64,000 nucleotides of DNA from an uncultured Lachnospiraceae bacterium (GTDB lineage Bacteria; Bacillota; Clostridia; Lachnospirales; Lachnospiraceae), in NCBI GenBank assembly GCA_934364805.1, contig CAKRMH010000001.1, forward strand, positions 62,001-126,000. Direction: 5' to 3'. The position numbers and the translations under genes were made by a program. The number at the start of each line of letters is the position of its first letter. Position 1 is the stretch's first letter. Of the stretch, positions 1 to 8,582 are shown in pieces. A model generated the notes under the pieces. That model saw only the letters and a program-made list of their open reading frames with translations, was not told the origin of the DNA and made no database searches.

Positions 1-2
1 AC

Positions 3-284
3 TATGTAAGGAATGCCCAGTCCAAGAAAAGCAGGATGAGAATCCAACAGGATCTGATGAAAAAGGGAGTTGCTAAAGAGACAATCGAAGCGGCACTGGA
101 AGAGGAGTATGTATCTGACGAGGGGGATCAGATCAGAGAGCTTCTTACAAAGAAAGGATTTGATTACAAAACAGCGGATGAGAAGGAATTCCGGCGCACA
201 TACAGTTTTCTTTTAAGGCGGGGATTTAAGGCGAATGATATACTCCGTGTGATGAAATATGAGGAACCATATTACTTGACATAA
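3..284 (+). CDS. recX: RecX regulatory protein, 3' part only
   Basis: This is the C-terminal part of RecX, the small helical protein that binds RecA filaments and limits RecA activity. The reading frame is open from the first base of the window, so the true start lies upstream. The visible residues carry the pattern of RecX three-helix repeats, with an acidic EEEY motif followed by the RELLTKKGF and FLLRRGF helices. The stop is followed by a 102-base gap to RNase Y. The promoter for that next gene seems to begin inside the last codons here. The assignment rests on overall family resemblance. Confidence 0.85.
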   Translation, partial: YVRNAQSKKSRMRIQQDLMKKGVAKETIEAALEEEYVSDEGDQIRELLTKKGFDYKTADEKEFRRTYSFLLRRGFKANDILRVMKYEEPYYLT

Positions 285-304
285 TTATCAATTAAGTATA
301 AAAT
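276..304 (+). promoter_or_regulatory. Putative sigma-A promoter for rny
   Basis: TTGACA, a 17-base spacer and TAAAAT form a near-consensus housekeeping promoter. The -35 box overlaps the last codons of recX. Transcription would begin near 311, giving rny a leader of about 75 bases. Confidence 0.6.
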
Positions 305-386
305 TTATATGTTGTTAATTATGACATATGAAAAGGTAAACTTTTTGTTATATGTACAATGAAAATTTAATAAAGGAGGTGCTCCT

Positions 387-1934
387 GTGACGCAGGTTAT
401 TATTGCGTGTGTAATTTCTGTAATTATAACTGCCATTGTTGTCTGGTTTATCTCAAGTGCTTATCAGAAAAATGCTGCCAATTCCAAAATTGGAAATGCA
501 GAAGAGAAAGCAAGAGAGATCATAGATGAAGCAGTAAAATCAGCAGAAGACAAAAAGCGCGAGTCTATGCTTGAGATCAAAGAAGAGTCCATTAAAGCAA
601 AGAATGAACTCGACAAAGAAATCAAAGAGCGTAGGAATGAAATCCAGCGTAACGAACGTCGTATTGTACAGAAGGAAGAGAATCTGGACAAGAAGATGGA
701 GGCGATGGAGAGACGCGAAGCAAGTTTTACTGTGAAAGAAGAGAAGTTAAACAAGCAGAAGGAAGAAGTTGCCAAGCTTAATGAACAGCGCGTACAGGAA
801 CTGGAGAGAATCTCTGGATTAACCTCTGAACAGGCAAAAGAATACCTCTTAAAAACCATTGAAGAAGATGTGAAACTTGACACGGCCAAGATGGTCAAGG
901 AAATGGAAAACAGGGCCAAAGAAGAAGCAAACAAGAAGGCAAAGGAATACGTTGTAACTGCAATCCAGAAATGTGCAGCTGATCATGTGGCTGAGACCAC
1001 AATTTCCGTTGTACAGCTTCCAAACGATGAAATGAAAGGACGTATTATCGGACGTGAGGGTCGAAATATTCGGACATTAGAGACAATGACCGGCGTTGAT
1101 CTGATCATCGATGATACACCAGAAGCAGTTATTCTGTCCGGATTTGATCCGATCCGCAGGGAAGTTGCCAGAATTGCTTTGGAGAAGTTAATTGTCGACG
1201 GACGTATTCATCCAGCTCGTATTGAGGAGATGGTTGAAAAGGCGCAGAAGGAAGTTGAGACAATGATCCGAGAAGAAGGTGAAGCTGCTGTATTAGAAGT
1301 AGGTATTCACGGAATTCATCCGGAACTCGTTCGTCTGCTTGGAAAGATGAAATTCAGAACAAGCTATGGACAGAATGCATTGAAACATTCCATCGAAGTC
1401 GCACAGCTGACCGGACTTTTGGCAGCAGAGATCGGAGAAGATGTCAGAATGGCAAAACGTGCTGGTCTTTTACATGATATTGGTAAGTCAGTCGACCATG
1501 ATATGGAAGGTTCACATGTTCAGCTTGGGGCTGATCTTTGTAGAAAATACAAAGAGTCTCCGCTGGTTATTAATGCAGTGGAATCACATCATGGGGATGT
1601 TGAGCCAGAATCTCTTATCGCTTGTCTGGTACAGGCTGCTGATACCATCAGTGCAGCGCGTCCAGGTGCAAGAAGAGAGACATTGGAGACATATTCTAAC
1701 CGGTTAAAACAGTTAGAAGATATTACAAATGGTTATAAGGGTGTAGAGAAATCTTTCGCAGTTCAGGCAGGAAGAGAGATTCGAATTATGGTAGTTCCTG
1801 AACAGGTCAGTGACGCAGACATGGTTCTTATGGCACGTGATATTTCAAAACAGATTGAATCTGAATTAGAGTATCCGGGTCAGATTAAAGTAAATGTAAT
1901 CAGAGAATCCCGCGTTACCGATTACGCAAAATAA
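387..1934 (+). CDS. rny: Ribonuclease Y
   Basis: RNase Y is the membrane-anchored endoribonuclease that starts mRNA decay in many Firmicutes. The 515-residue protein has the full family layout. An N-terminal membrane helix (about residues 3-24) is followed by a long charged coiled coil (about 30-200). The KH RNA-binding domain has a GRIIGREG motif near residue 218, and the HD metal-dependent phosphohydrolase domain has LLHDIGK, with the HD pair at about 363-364. The start is GTG, supported by a strong AAAGGAGGTG site just upstream. The length is normal for the family. It is probably a single-gene unit, with its own promoter and a terminator after the stop. Confidence 0.97.
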   Translation: MTQVIIACVISVIITAIVVWFISSAYQKNAANSKIGNAEEKAREIIDEAVKSAEDKKRESMLEIKEESIKAKNELDKEIKERRNEIQRNERRIVQKEENLDKKMEAMERREASFTVKEEKLNKQKEEVAKLNEQRVQELERISGLTSEQAKEYLLKTIEEDVKLDTAKMVKEMENRAKEEANKKAKEYVVTAIQKCAADHVAETTISVVQLPNDEMKGRIIGREGRNIRTLETMTGVDLIIDDTPEAVILSGFDPIRREVARIALEKLIVDGRIHPARIEEMVEKAQKEVETMIREEGEAAVLEVGIHGIHPELVRLLGKMKFRTSYGQNALKHSIEVAQLTGLLAAEIGEDVRMAKRAGLLHDIGKSVDHDMEGSHVQLGADLCRKYKESPLVINAVESHHGDVEPESLIACLVQAADTISAARPGARRETLETYSNRLKQLEDITNGYKGVEKSFAVQAGREIRIMVVPEQVSDADMVLMARDISKQIESELEYPGQIKVNVIRESRVTDYAK

Positions 1935-1951
1935 TATTGAAATGAATCAAG

Positions 1952-1983
1952 AAAGACAGTTGTGAATGCAACTGTCTTTTTTT
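1952..1983 (+). terminator. Rho-independent terminator after rny
   Basis: The stem AAAGACAGTTG / CAACTGTCTTT has a six-base loop and is followed by a run of T. It separates rny from the AraC-type regulator. Confidence 0.9.
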
Positions 1984-2121
1984 GATGTATAGAAAAGTTC
2001 TGGAAAAATCATCTGACGAAAAGGGACAATTATGGCGATTCGGGACAGACAAAGGAATGAAATTATGCTATCCTATCTAAAGTTAGTACTGACTAATAAA
2101 ACGAAAGGAGAACTGGCAATC

Positions 2122-3051
2122 ATGCAGAGAACGCTTTTACTTGCTGAAAGTGACGGATGCAGCGTATATCAGTTTCGGAATGAAACCGGTGATGGGACGA
2201 TGAGCTGGTATGAAATATTTCCGGGAGCAATGTTGAGTTTTAATGATTTTCATATGAAATATTTTCATTCAGAATTTGTACCGGATCGCAGAGTGTTTGT
2301 TATCGATCATTGCAGGGAAGGGAGAATGGAGTATCAGGCGGCTGAAAATGCTTATGCATATGTGGAGGCCGGAGACATGAAGCTGGATGGAAGAAAGCAT
2401 CACACAGGAGAATTTGTCTTTCCCGCAAACCATTATCATGGTTTGTCAATTGCATTTGATCTGGATATTGCTGCAGAGGCACTGGGAGAAGAAATGAAGG
2501 ATTTTCCAGTGGATCTAAATGCTTTACAGGACAAATTTGCAGATGGAGAATATCCACATGTGATTTCCGGCATGGAACGTACGAATCGCATTTTTGAAGA
2601 ATTATATCGTGTCCCGGAGACAATCCGAATTCCATATTTTAAGGTTAAGATCATGGAACTTCTGCTGTGCCTGGCCGCGATGGAACTGCCGGACAGGAAG
2701 GAAGAAAAGCCTTATTTTTACCGGACACAGGTCGAAAAAGTAAAGGCTGTGCAGAGATTTTTGACCGAACATTATGCGGAGCGTTATACACAGGAAGAAC
2801 TGGCAGAAAAGTTCGATATTTCCATGACCGGAATGAAAAACTGTTTCCGTTCGATATATGGTAAGTCTTTAGGAACATGGCTGACGGAATACCGCATGAA
2901 TCTTGCAGCAGAACTTCTGAGATCCGGACAGAGACTGAGTGTTGCAGAAATTGCAGGTATGGTCGGATATGATAGCGCAAGCAAGTTTGCCATGACTTTT
3001 CGTAAAGTAATGGGAATGTCACCACTGGAATACCGTGGAGACATCCGATAA
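2122..3051 (+). CDS. AraC-family transcriptional regulator
   Basis: This is a 309-residue regulator with an unassigned N-terminal sensing region and a C-terminal AraC-type double helix-turn-helix (about residues 215-309). The EELAEKFDISMTGMKNCFRSIYG stretch is the first helix-turn-helix, and the segment from LSVAEIAGMVGYDSASKFAMTF to MSPLEYR is the second. The chosen ATG has AAAGGAG 11 bases upstream. An in-frame ATG at 2032, also with a fair site (AAGGGAC), would add 30 residues and cannot be excluded. It ends 10 bases before two ABC half-transporter genes. In other bacteria this AraC-ABC-ABC arrangement often controls metal-chelator or peptide transport, so local control of the transporter is likely. 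The inducer is unknown. Confidence 0.88.
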   Translation: MQRTLLLAESDGCSVYQFRNETGDGTMSWYEIFPGAMLSFNDFHMKYFHSEFVPDRRVFVIDHCREGRMEYQAAENAYAYVEAGDMKLDGRKHHTGEFVFPANHYHGLSIAFDLDIAAEALGEEMKDFPVDLNALQDKFADGEYPHVISGMERTNRIFEELYRVPETIRIPYFKVKIMELLLCLAAMELPDRKEEKPYFYRTQVEKVKAVQRFLTEHYAERYTQEELAEKFDISMTGMKNCFRSIYGKSLGTWLTEYRMNLAAELLRSGQRLSVAEIAGMVGYDSASKFAMTFRKVMGMSPLEYRGDIR

Positions 3052-3061
3052 GGAGGAAATT

Positions 3062-4846
3062 ATGAAAGAAAAAAAAGAGAGCTGGATTAAAAATCTGCTC
3101 GGATATGCCGGCAGATATAAGAACAAATTCAGTTTATCGATTGTGCTTTCTATTATCAGCATAACCGCAGGAATACTTCCGTTTTTCTGTATGTATCAGA
3201 TTATTTGTGGATTTGTAGATCAGAATGTAACAATGAACCGGATTCTGGTCTGGTGTGCAGCTGCATTAGCTGCATATGTCGTAAAAATACTTTGCTTTGC
3301 AGGTTCAACGGCAGCTTCCCATCAGATGGCGTATCATGTTTTGGAAGGACTGAGACTTCGCGTTGCAGATCGCTTTTTACATGCGTCACTTGGCGATGTG
3401 GAAGCACATACGATCGGTGAAATTAAGAATGTAATGATTGATAAAATCGAAAATATAGAACCGCCGCTTGCTCATATCGTACCGGAAGGAGCTGGACATA
3501 TTGCGCTTCCAGTTGTAAGCATTGCAGCGTTGCTTATGATCGACTGGAGAATCGCACTGGCATCGCTGGTTACGTTCCCGGCAGCTTTTATCTGTATGGC
3601 GCTGACATTTAAGATCAGTGGGAAAAACTTTGATAAATACAATTCCTCAAATGCTTATATGAACAGTATGATCGTTGAATATGTTGAAGGTATTGAAGTG
3701 ATCAAAGCATTTGGAAGAGCTGGTGTGTCTTATGAAAAATATGCCAGATCAATCAAAGATTACCGGGAATTTGTAGTGAAGTGGCTTTCTTCGACCTGGG
3801 TTACCATGAAACTTGCATTTGTGCTTTTTCCATCAACTCTGATCGGAACGCTTCCGGTAAGTCTTGCACTTGCATCAGATGGAGTCATCACAGCGCCACA
3901 GGCGGCACTTGCTGTTATGTTGTCTATTTCAATGGTGGGTTCGCTTGCCAAACTTGAAGTATTTGCAAATGAAATGAAACAGATTCAGATGACGGTTGAA
4001 GAATTACAGGCATTTCTGGATATGAAGGAACTTCCGGAGCCGAAAACGAGTACACCGGTGAAGGCTACGGATGTTGAACTGAAAAATGTACGTTTTAGCT
4101 ATACCGGAAAAACGGAAGATGAGGTGTTACATGGAATTAATTTAAAGATTCCACAGGGAAGCTTTACGGCACTGGTTGGACCCTCCGGTGGAGGTAAATC
4201 TACCGTTGCCAAGCTGATCGCAAGATTCTGGGATGTTTCAGACGGAAAGATAACAATCGGTGGTGTTAATGTAAAAAATATGACATTGGAACAGTTGTCC
4301 GGGCTGGTGAGTTTCGTGGATCAGAATAACTTTTTGTTCCGGTGCTCACTGCTTGAAAATATAAGGCTTGGAAATCCGAATGCCACAGATGAAGAAGTGA
4401 AAAAGGCAGCAAGAGATGCACAGTGTGAGGAGTTTATAAAGAAATTTCCAAAAGGATATGATACACCGGCTGGAGAGGCAGGAAAATGTCTGTCTGGTGG
4501 AGAAAAACAAAGAATTGCCATTGCACGTATGATGTTAAAGAATGCACCAATTGTTATTCTGGACGAGGCAACTGCTTTTACCGATCCGGAGAATGAAGAT
4601 AAAATACAAAAGAGCATTGCGGCCCTTACAAAAGGAAAAACACTTCTTGTCATCGCGCATCGGTTATCTACGATCCGTCAGGCGGATAACATTGTTGTAC
4701 TGAAGAACGGAACAATCGAAGCTCAGGGAACACAGGAAGAACTCTTAGAACATTGTCCATTATATGAAAAGATGTGGAAAGCGCACATCGGCGCAAAAGA
4801 ATGGGCGGTATCCGTATCCGGAAAGGAGGAGAAAGCATATGTTTAA
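3062..4846 (+). CDS. ABC half-transporter, fused membrane and ATPase domains
   Basis: This 594-residue protein has an N-terminal six-helix exporter-fold membrane domain (about 1-310) and a C-terminal ATPase domain. Walker A GPSGGGKST is at 373-381, the signature LSGGE at 477-481, then Walker B VILDEAT and the switch histidine in IAHRLST. An upstream in-frame ATG at 3035 was rejected because AAGGAGGAAATT sits directly before 3062. The next gene encodes a second half-transporter and overlaps by 8 bases, so the two products probably form a heterodimer. The family resembles YbtP/YbtQ and IrtA/IrtB, which have exporter folds but import siderophores. Here the substrate and direction are unknown. 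Confidence 0.92.
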   Translation: MKEKKESWIKNLLGYAGRYKNKFSLSIVLSIISITAGILPFFCMYQIICGFVDQNVTMNRILVWCAAALAAYVVKILCFAGSTAASHQMAYHVLEGLRLRVADRFLHASLGDVEAHTIGEIKNVMIDKIENIEPPLAHIVPEGAGHIALPVVSIAALLMIDWRIALASLVTFPAAFICMALTFKISGKNFDKYNSSNAYMNSMIVEYVEGIEVIKAFGRAGVSYEKYARSIKDYREFVVKWLSSTWVTMKLAFVLFPSTLIGTLPVSLALASDGVITAPQAALAVMLSISMVGSLAKLEVFANEMKQIQMTVEELQAFLDMKELPEPKTSTPVKATDVELKNVRFSYTGKTEDEVLHGINLKIPQGSFTALVGPSGGGKSTVAKLIARFWDVSDGKITIGGVNVKNMTLEQLSGLVSFVDQNNFLFRCSLLENIRLGNPNATDEEVKKAARDAQCEEFIKKFPKGYDTPAGEAGKCLSGGEKQRIAIARMMLKNAPIVILDEATAFTDPENEDKIQKSIAALTKGKTLLVIAHRLSTIRQADNIVVLKNGTIEAQGTQEELLEHCPLYEKMWKAHIGAKEWAVSVSGKEEKAYV

Positions 4847-6587
4847 AACAGTAAAACGGATCATAGACTGGTGTGGGGAGTTTAAAGGAAAACTCTACAT
4901 GGGCTTTGTATTTTCGTTCCTTTCCCATATATTTGCAGCGATGCCGGTCATGGTATGCGCTTATACCATAGGGTTATGCATGAAAAGTGCAATGGGGGAC
5001 GGAAGCTTTGACCGAAGATGGATCGGATGGAGTCTTCTGATACTGATCGGTCTTGTGCTGGCGCGCTTTGTGTTCGATTATCTCAGGGCAAGATGTCAGG
5101 AAGCAATCGGCTATGAACTGACTGCACGTGATCGACTTGCGGTAGGCGAGGCACTAAAAAGAGTATCGCTTGGCTATTTTAAGCAGGTAGATACAGGAAG
5201 TATTTTAAGTTCGATAACTACCGGACTTGGAACACTCGAGAATATGGGAATCCGTATGATCGACAGTTTTGTCGGAGGTTATCTGAATTTCCTTGTTATA
5301 TTTCTGTTTCTTTTATTCTTTTGTCCGAAAGCTTCTTTGATCGCAGTAGCAGCAGCTTTTGTGTCGTTTTTGTTTTTAGTTCGGATCTCACGGTACAGTG
5401 CTAAAAATGCTCCGGTCACGTCGAAAGCAAACCGGGATATGACAGCTGCAATTCTGGAATATGCAAGAGGGCTTTCCGTTGTAAAATCGTTTGGACAGTC
5501 CGGAGCTTCTATGGAGGCATTCAAACAGGCAATAGGTGATAGCAAACGAATTCATCTGAAGATCGAATGGGGCTTTATTCCGTCGAATTGTCTGCATCTT
5601 CTGGCTTTAAAATGCGGTTCGGTCGGTCTTGCTTTTGCAGCATTTTATATGACGCTGCATGGAGAAATGGATTTTTCGATGATGCTGATTTTTGTGTTCT
5701 TTTCGTTTGGAATTTTTGCCAGTCTCGAGCCGATCAGTGATTCTGCACATGTCCTGAGCGTGATCGATGATGCAATGGATCAGCTGGATGCATTGAAAGA
5801 AAAGAATTACATTGACAATGATGGAAAAGAAATAGCACTCACAAAACATGATATTGAATTCCGACATGTTGATTTCGGATATGACAATCGGCGCGTACTA
5901 AAAGATGTCAGCTTTCAGATACCAGAAAAGACATCTACCGCAATTGTCGGTCCTTCCGGTTCCGGAAAAACGACGATCTGCAACCTGATTGCAAGATTTT
6001 ACGATGCAGACAATGGAAGTGTCTGGGTTGGCGGGCATGATGTCAGGGAGATGACCTGTGACAGCCTGTTGTCCAATATTTCTATGGTATTTCAGAACGT
6101 TTATCTGTTCCATGATACGATCCGTGCAAATATCTGTTTCGGAAAACCGGATGCGACAGAACAGGAAATGATTGAAGCAGCCAAAAAAGCCTGCTGTCAT
6201 GAATTTATCATGTCACTTCCGAACCAGTATGATACGGTGATCGGAGAGGGCGGAGATACGTTGTCCGGTGGACAGAAACAAAGAGTTTCGATCGCAAGAG
6301 CAATTTTAAAGGATGCACCGGTCATTATCCTTGATGAGGCAACTGCGAGTGTGGATCCGGAAAATGAACATCTGATCCAGAATGCAATCTCAGAACTTAC
6401 AAAAGGAAAAACTATCATTACGATCGCACACCGGCTTGCGACAATCGAAAATGCCGATCAGATCCTTGTTGTAGAGGATGGAAGGATTGTGGAAAAAGGA
6501 ACGCATGAAGAACTGATCAGACAGGAGGGGCGTTATAAGAAATTTATTGAGATCCGTGAAAAAGCGGAAGGCTGGAAAATTCAGTAA
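4839..6587 (+). CDS. ABC half-transporter, partner of the preceding gene
   Basis: This is a 582-residue half-transporter of the same build as its upstream partner: an exporter-fold membrane domain in the first 320 residues or so, then an ATPase domain with Walker A GPSGSGKTT at 371-379, the signature LSGGQ at 475-479 and the D-E-A-T Walker B. Its ATPase motifs are canonical, as is the signature of the first subunit, so both sites look able to hydrolyse ATP. GGAGGAGAAAGCAT before 4839 fixes the start. An in-frame ATG at 4764 lies deep inside the upstream gene. Translational coupling through the 8-base overlap fits a fixed 1:1 heterodimer. The substrate is not evident. Confidence 0.92.
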   Translation: MFKTVKRIIDWCGEFKGKLYMGFVFSFLSHIFAAMPVMVCAYTIGLCMKSAMGDGSFDRRWIGWSLLILIGLVLARFVFDYLRARCQEAIGYELTARDRLAVGEALKRVSLGYFKQVDTGSILSSITTGLGTLENMGIRMIDSFVGGYLNFLVIFLFLLFFCPKASLIAVAAAFVSFLFLVRISRYSAKNAPVTSKANRDMTAAILEYARGLSVVKSFGQSGASMEAFKQAIGDSKRIHLKIEWGFIPSNCLHLLALKCGSVGLAFAAFYMTLHGEMDFSMMLIFVFFSFGIFASLEPISDSAHVLSVIDDAMDQLDALKEKNYIDNDGKEIALTKHDIEFRHVDFGYDNRRVLKDVSFQIPEKTSTAIVGPSGSGKTTICNLIARFYDADNGSVWVGGHDVREMTCDSLLSNISMVFQNVYLFHDTIRANICFGKPDATEQEMIEAAKKACCHEFIMSLPNQYDTVIGEGGDTLSGGQKQRVSIARAILKDAPVIILDEATASVDPENEHLIQNAISELTKGKTIITIAHRLATIENADQILVVEDGRIVEKGTHEELIRQEGRYKKFIEIREKAEGWKIQ

Positions 6588-6660
6588 AGTCTGCTGAAAA
6601 TAACATTCTGTTGAATATTCCTTCATTTTTGGATATCATAAAAAGAAAGGAGATGACAGA

Positions 6661-7203
6661 ATGGAAATTAAAATGAAGCGGATCAACCGCGAACTTATGT
6701 ATAAAGGTTCAATTTTAGACGTTTATAAAGATACCATGCAGCTTGCAGACGGTAAGACGGAGGAATGGGATTATGTTGCACACCGGAAAGGTGCGGCAGC
6801 CGTTCTTCCGGTTCTTCCGGATGGCAGGATTCTTATGGTTCACCAGTACCGCAACGCACTCGACCGGGAAACACTTGAGATCCCGGCGGGAAGCAGAGAC
6901 AGTGTGGATGAAGACACCAAAGTATGTGCTGCAAGGGAATTAGAAGAGGAGACTGGTTATCGGAGCGATAAGATCAGTCTTCTTTTGTCGCTGCGGACAA
7001 CCGTTGCGTTCTGCAATGAATTTATCGATGTTTATCTGGCAGAAGATTTAAAGCCGGGAAAACAGCATCTGGATGAGGGAGAAGAAATACAGGTGGAAGC
7101 ATATGCTCTGGAAGAATTGTGCGATATGATCTATCAGGGCAGGATTCAGGATTCAAAAACCGTTTCGGCCATCCTGGCATACAGTAATAAAATCAAAAAA
7201 TAG
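6661..7203 (+). CDS. nudF: NUDIX hydrolase, ADP-ribose pyrophosphatase type
   Basis: This is a 180-residue NUDIX enzyme of the NudF group, which splits ADP-ribose to AMP and ribose 5-phosphate. The Nudix box begins at Gly78 and continues to RELEEETGY at 92-100, with all catalytic acidic residues present. It is one residue longer than the classical spacing between the first Gly and Glu. AAAGGAGATGACAG precedes the start. The neighbours spoIIM and xerD match the nudF-spoIIM-xerD order known from Bacillus subtilis, which supports the orthology. Confidence 0.88.
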   Translation: MEIKMKRINRELMYKGSILDVYKDTMQLADGKTEEWDYVAHRKGAAAVLPVLPDGRILMVHQYRNALDRETLEIPAGSRDSVDEDTKVCAARELEEETGYRSDKISLLLSLRTTVAFCNEFIDVYLAEDLKPGKQHLDEGEEIQVEAYALEELCDMIYQGRIQDSKTVSAILAYSNKIKK

Positions 7204-7240
7204 GACATATTCTGAATAGAGCTTATTTTTTGAGGAGAGC

Positions 7241-7810
7241 ATGAAAAAGCAGATTTTGTTTATAGCAATATGTTTTCTGAGCGGAGTGGTAAGCGCCCAG
7301 CTTTTTGGAACAAAATTCCTTACAACATATGGTTTTTTGAACTCTTATCATATCAGGGCTTTCGTTATGGGAAAAACGGAGTATATGCAGATGTTCTGGA
7401 ATATATTGTGGGTACGCACAAAGGAGTATTTGTTTCTTGCACTCCTTGGATTTACTCCGGTCAGAAAGGTATTGCCGCAATTTATAAAAAGCGTGCTTGC
7501 ATATACATTTGGCCTTTTTTTGTGGGCGTGTGTCATGAATATGGGGTTATATGGGATAGTGGTGTGTGTCTGCTGTATTTTCCCGCAGGGGATATTGTAT
7601 TTTACGGCAATCGTGCTTCTTATAAAACTGGAGGTACAGCCGCGATATGTCGGAGCAGGATATGAGAAAAGCAGCTGGCTGCGGACATCGGCAACAACAC
7701 TTTTTTTTACGATACTGACAATCGTGATACTTGTTATAATGGGAGCGTTGCTTGAGGCTCTGGCTGGAAATGTACTTTTGCACATGGTGTTACAACAGCT
7801 GCTGAAATGA
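7241..7810 (+). CDS. spoIIM: Stage II sporulation protein M-like membrane protein
   Basis: This is a 189-residue, very hydrophobic protein with about five membrane segments. SpoIIM is part of the DMP complex (SpoIID-SpoIIM-SpoIIP) that drives peptidoglycan remodelling and membrane migration during forespore engulfment. SpoIIM itself serves as the membrane anchor. The identification rests on length, hydrophobic profile and a position between nudF and xerD, the same order as in Bacillus. Sequence motifs of the family are weak. GAGGAGAGC lies just before the start. Expression in the mother cell under sigma-E is expected from the family, but no promoter was assigned. Confidence 0.75.
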   Translation: MKKQILFIAICFLSGVVSAQLFGTKFLTTYGFLNSYHIRAFVMGKTEYMQMFWNILWVRTKEYLFLALLGFTPVRKVLPQFIKSVLAYTFGLFLWACVMNMGLYGIVVCVCCIFPQGILYFTAIVLLIKLEVQPRYVGAGYEKSSWLRTSATTLFFTILTIVILVIMGALLEALAGNVLLHMVLQQLLK

Positions 7811-7826
7811 TGGAAAAGAGGTACCT

Positions 7827-8582
7827 ATGACAAAAGAATTGGAACTGTTTGTGGAATATCTGACAACTGAAAAGCAGGCATCACATAATACGGCGATTTC
7901 TTATGAACGTGATCTGAATAAAATGGTGGACTATCTGCAGGCAAATGGATGCAGTGAATTGTCGCAAGTGACACAGATACGTTTGACATCGTACATTCTG
8001 GAACTGGAAAAAGAAGGAATGAAGGCATCAACGATTTCGAGAAATATTGCAGCGATGAAAGCGTTTTTTCATTTTTGCGAGAGAAGAAAATTAAAAGAAG
8101 ATGATCCTGCTGAGGAATTGAAAGCTCCAAAGATTGAGAAGAAGGAGGCTGCGGTGTTGTCAGCGGATGAACTGGATCGGTTGTTTGAACAGCTGAATGG
8201 AACGTCTCCAAAGGAATTACGGGACAGGAGCATGCTCAGCCTTTTATGTGCAACCGGGATGAAAGTGGAGGAACTCATGCAGCTGAAACTGGAAGATGTG
8301 AATATGCAGATGGAATACGTGGTGTGCAGAGATTCGCACAGAGAAAAAGTGCTTCCGTTTGACCGTGCAACAAAAAAAGCCATGGAACGTTATCTGACTT
8401 ATGCACGTCCGGCATTTGTTACAGATCAAACATGTCCATGGCTTTTTACAAACCGCTCAGGAAAACGCATGAGCAGGCAGGGATTCTGGAAATTAATTAA
8501 ATATTATGGTGAGCAGGCCGGAATCCAGACGGAGATCACACCATATACACTTAGGCATTCATCTCAGCAATATCATAAATAA
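7827..8582 (+). pseudogene. xerD: XerD-like tyrosine recombinase, truncated and catalytically degenerate
   Basis: The first 245 residues align with XerD: an N-terminal core-binding domain (about 1-100), then the catalytic domain. XerD normally has about 295 residues, whereas this frame stops at 251, just after the TLRHS motif. The segment with the later catalytic His/Trp and the nucleophilic Tyr is missing. Visible active-site positions are also changed. The first Arg, normally in an ATGLRVSEL-type motif, reads ATGMKVEEL (Lys146). The beta-hairpin Lys is absent from CRDSHREK. The His of HxxR is Tyr240. Only Arg243 remains. The break coincides with the 3' end of the convergent DAHP synthase gene. 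No frameshift or internal stop is present, so a shortened DNA-binding protein could still be made. Confidence 0.85.

Noticed and set aside
464..934. Serine-rich reading frame on the minus strand inside rny
   Set aside because: It is the antisense of the Glu/Lys/Ala-rich coiled coil of RNase Y. Such composition gives long open antisense frames, and there is no ribosome site.
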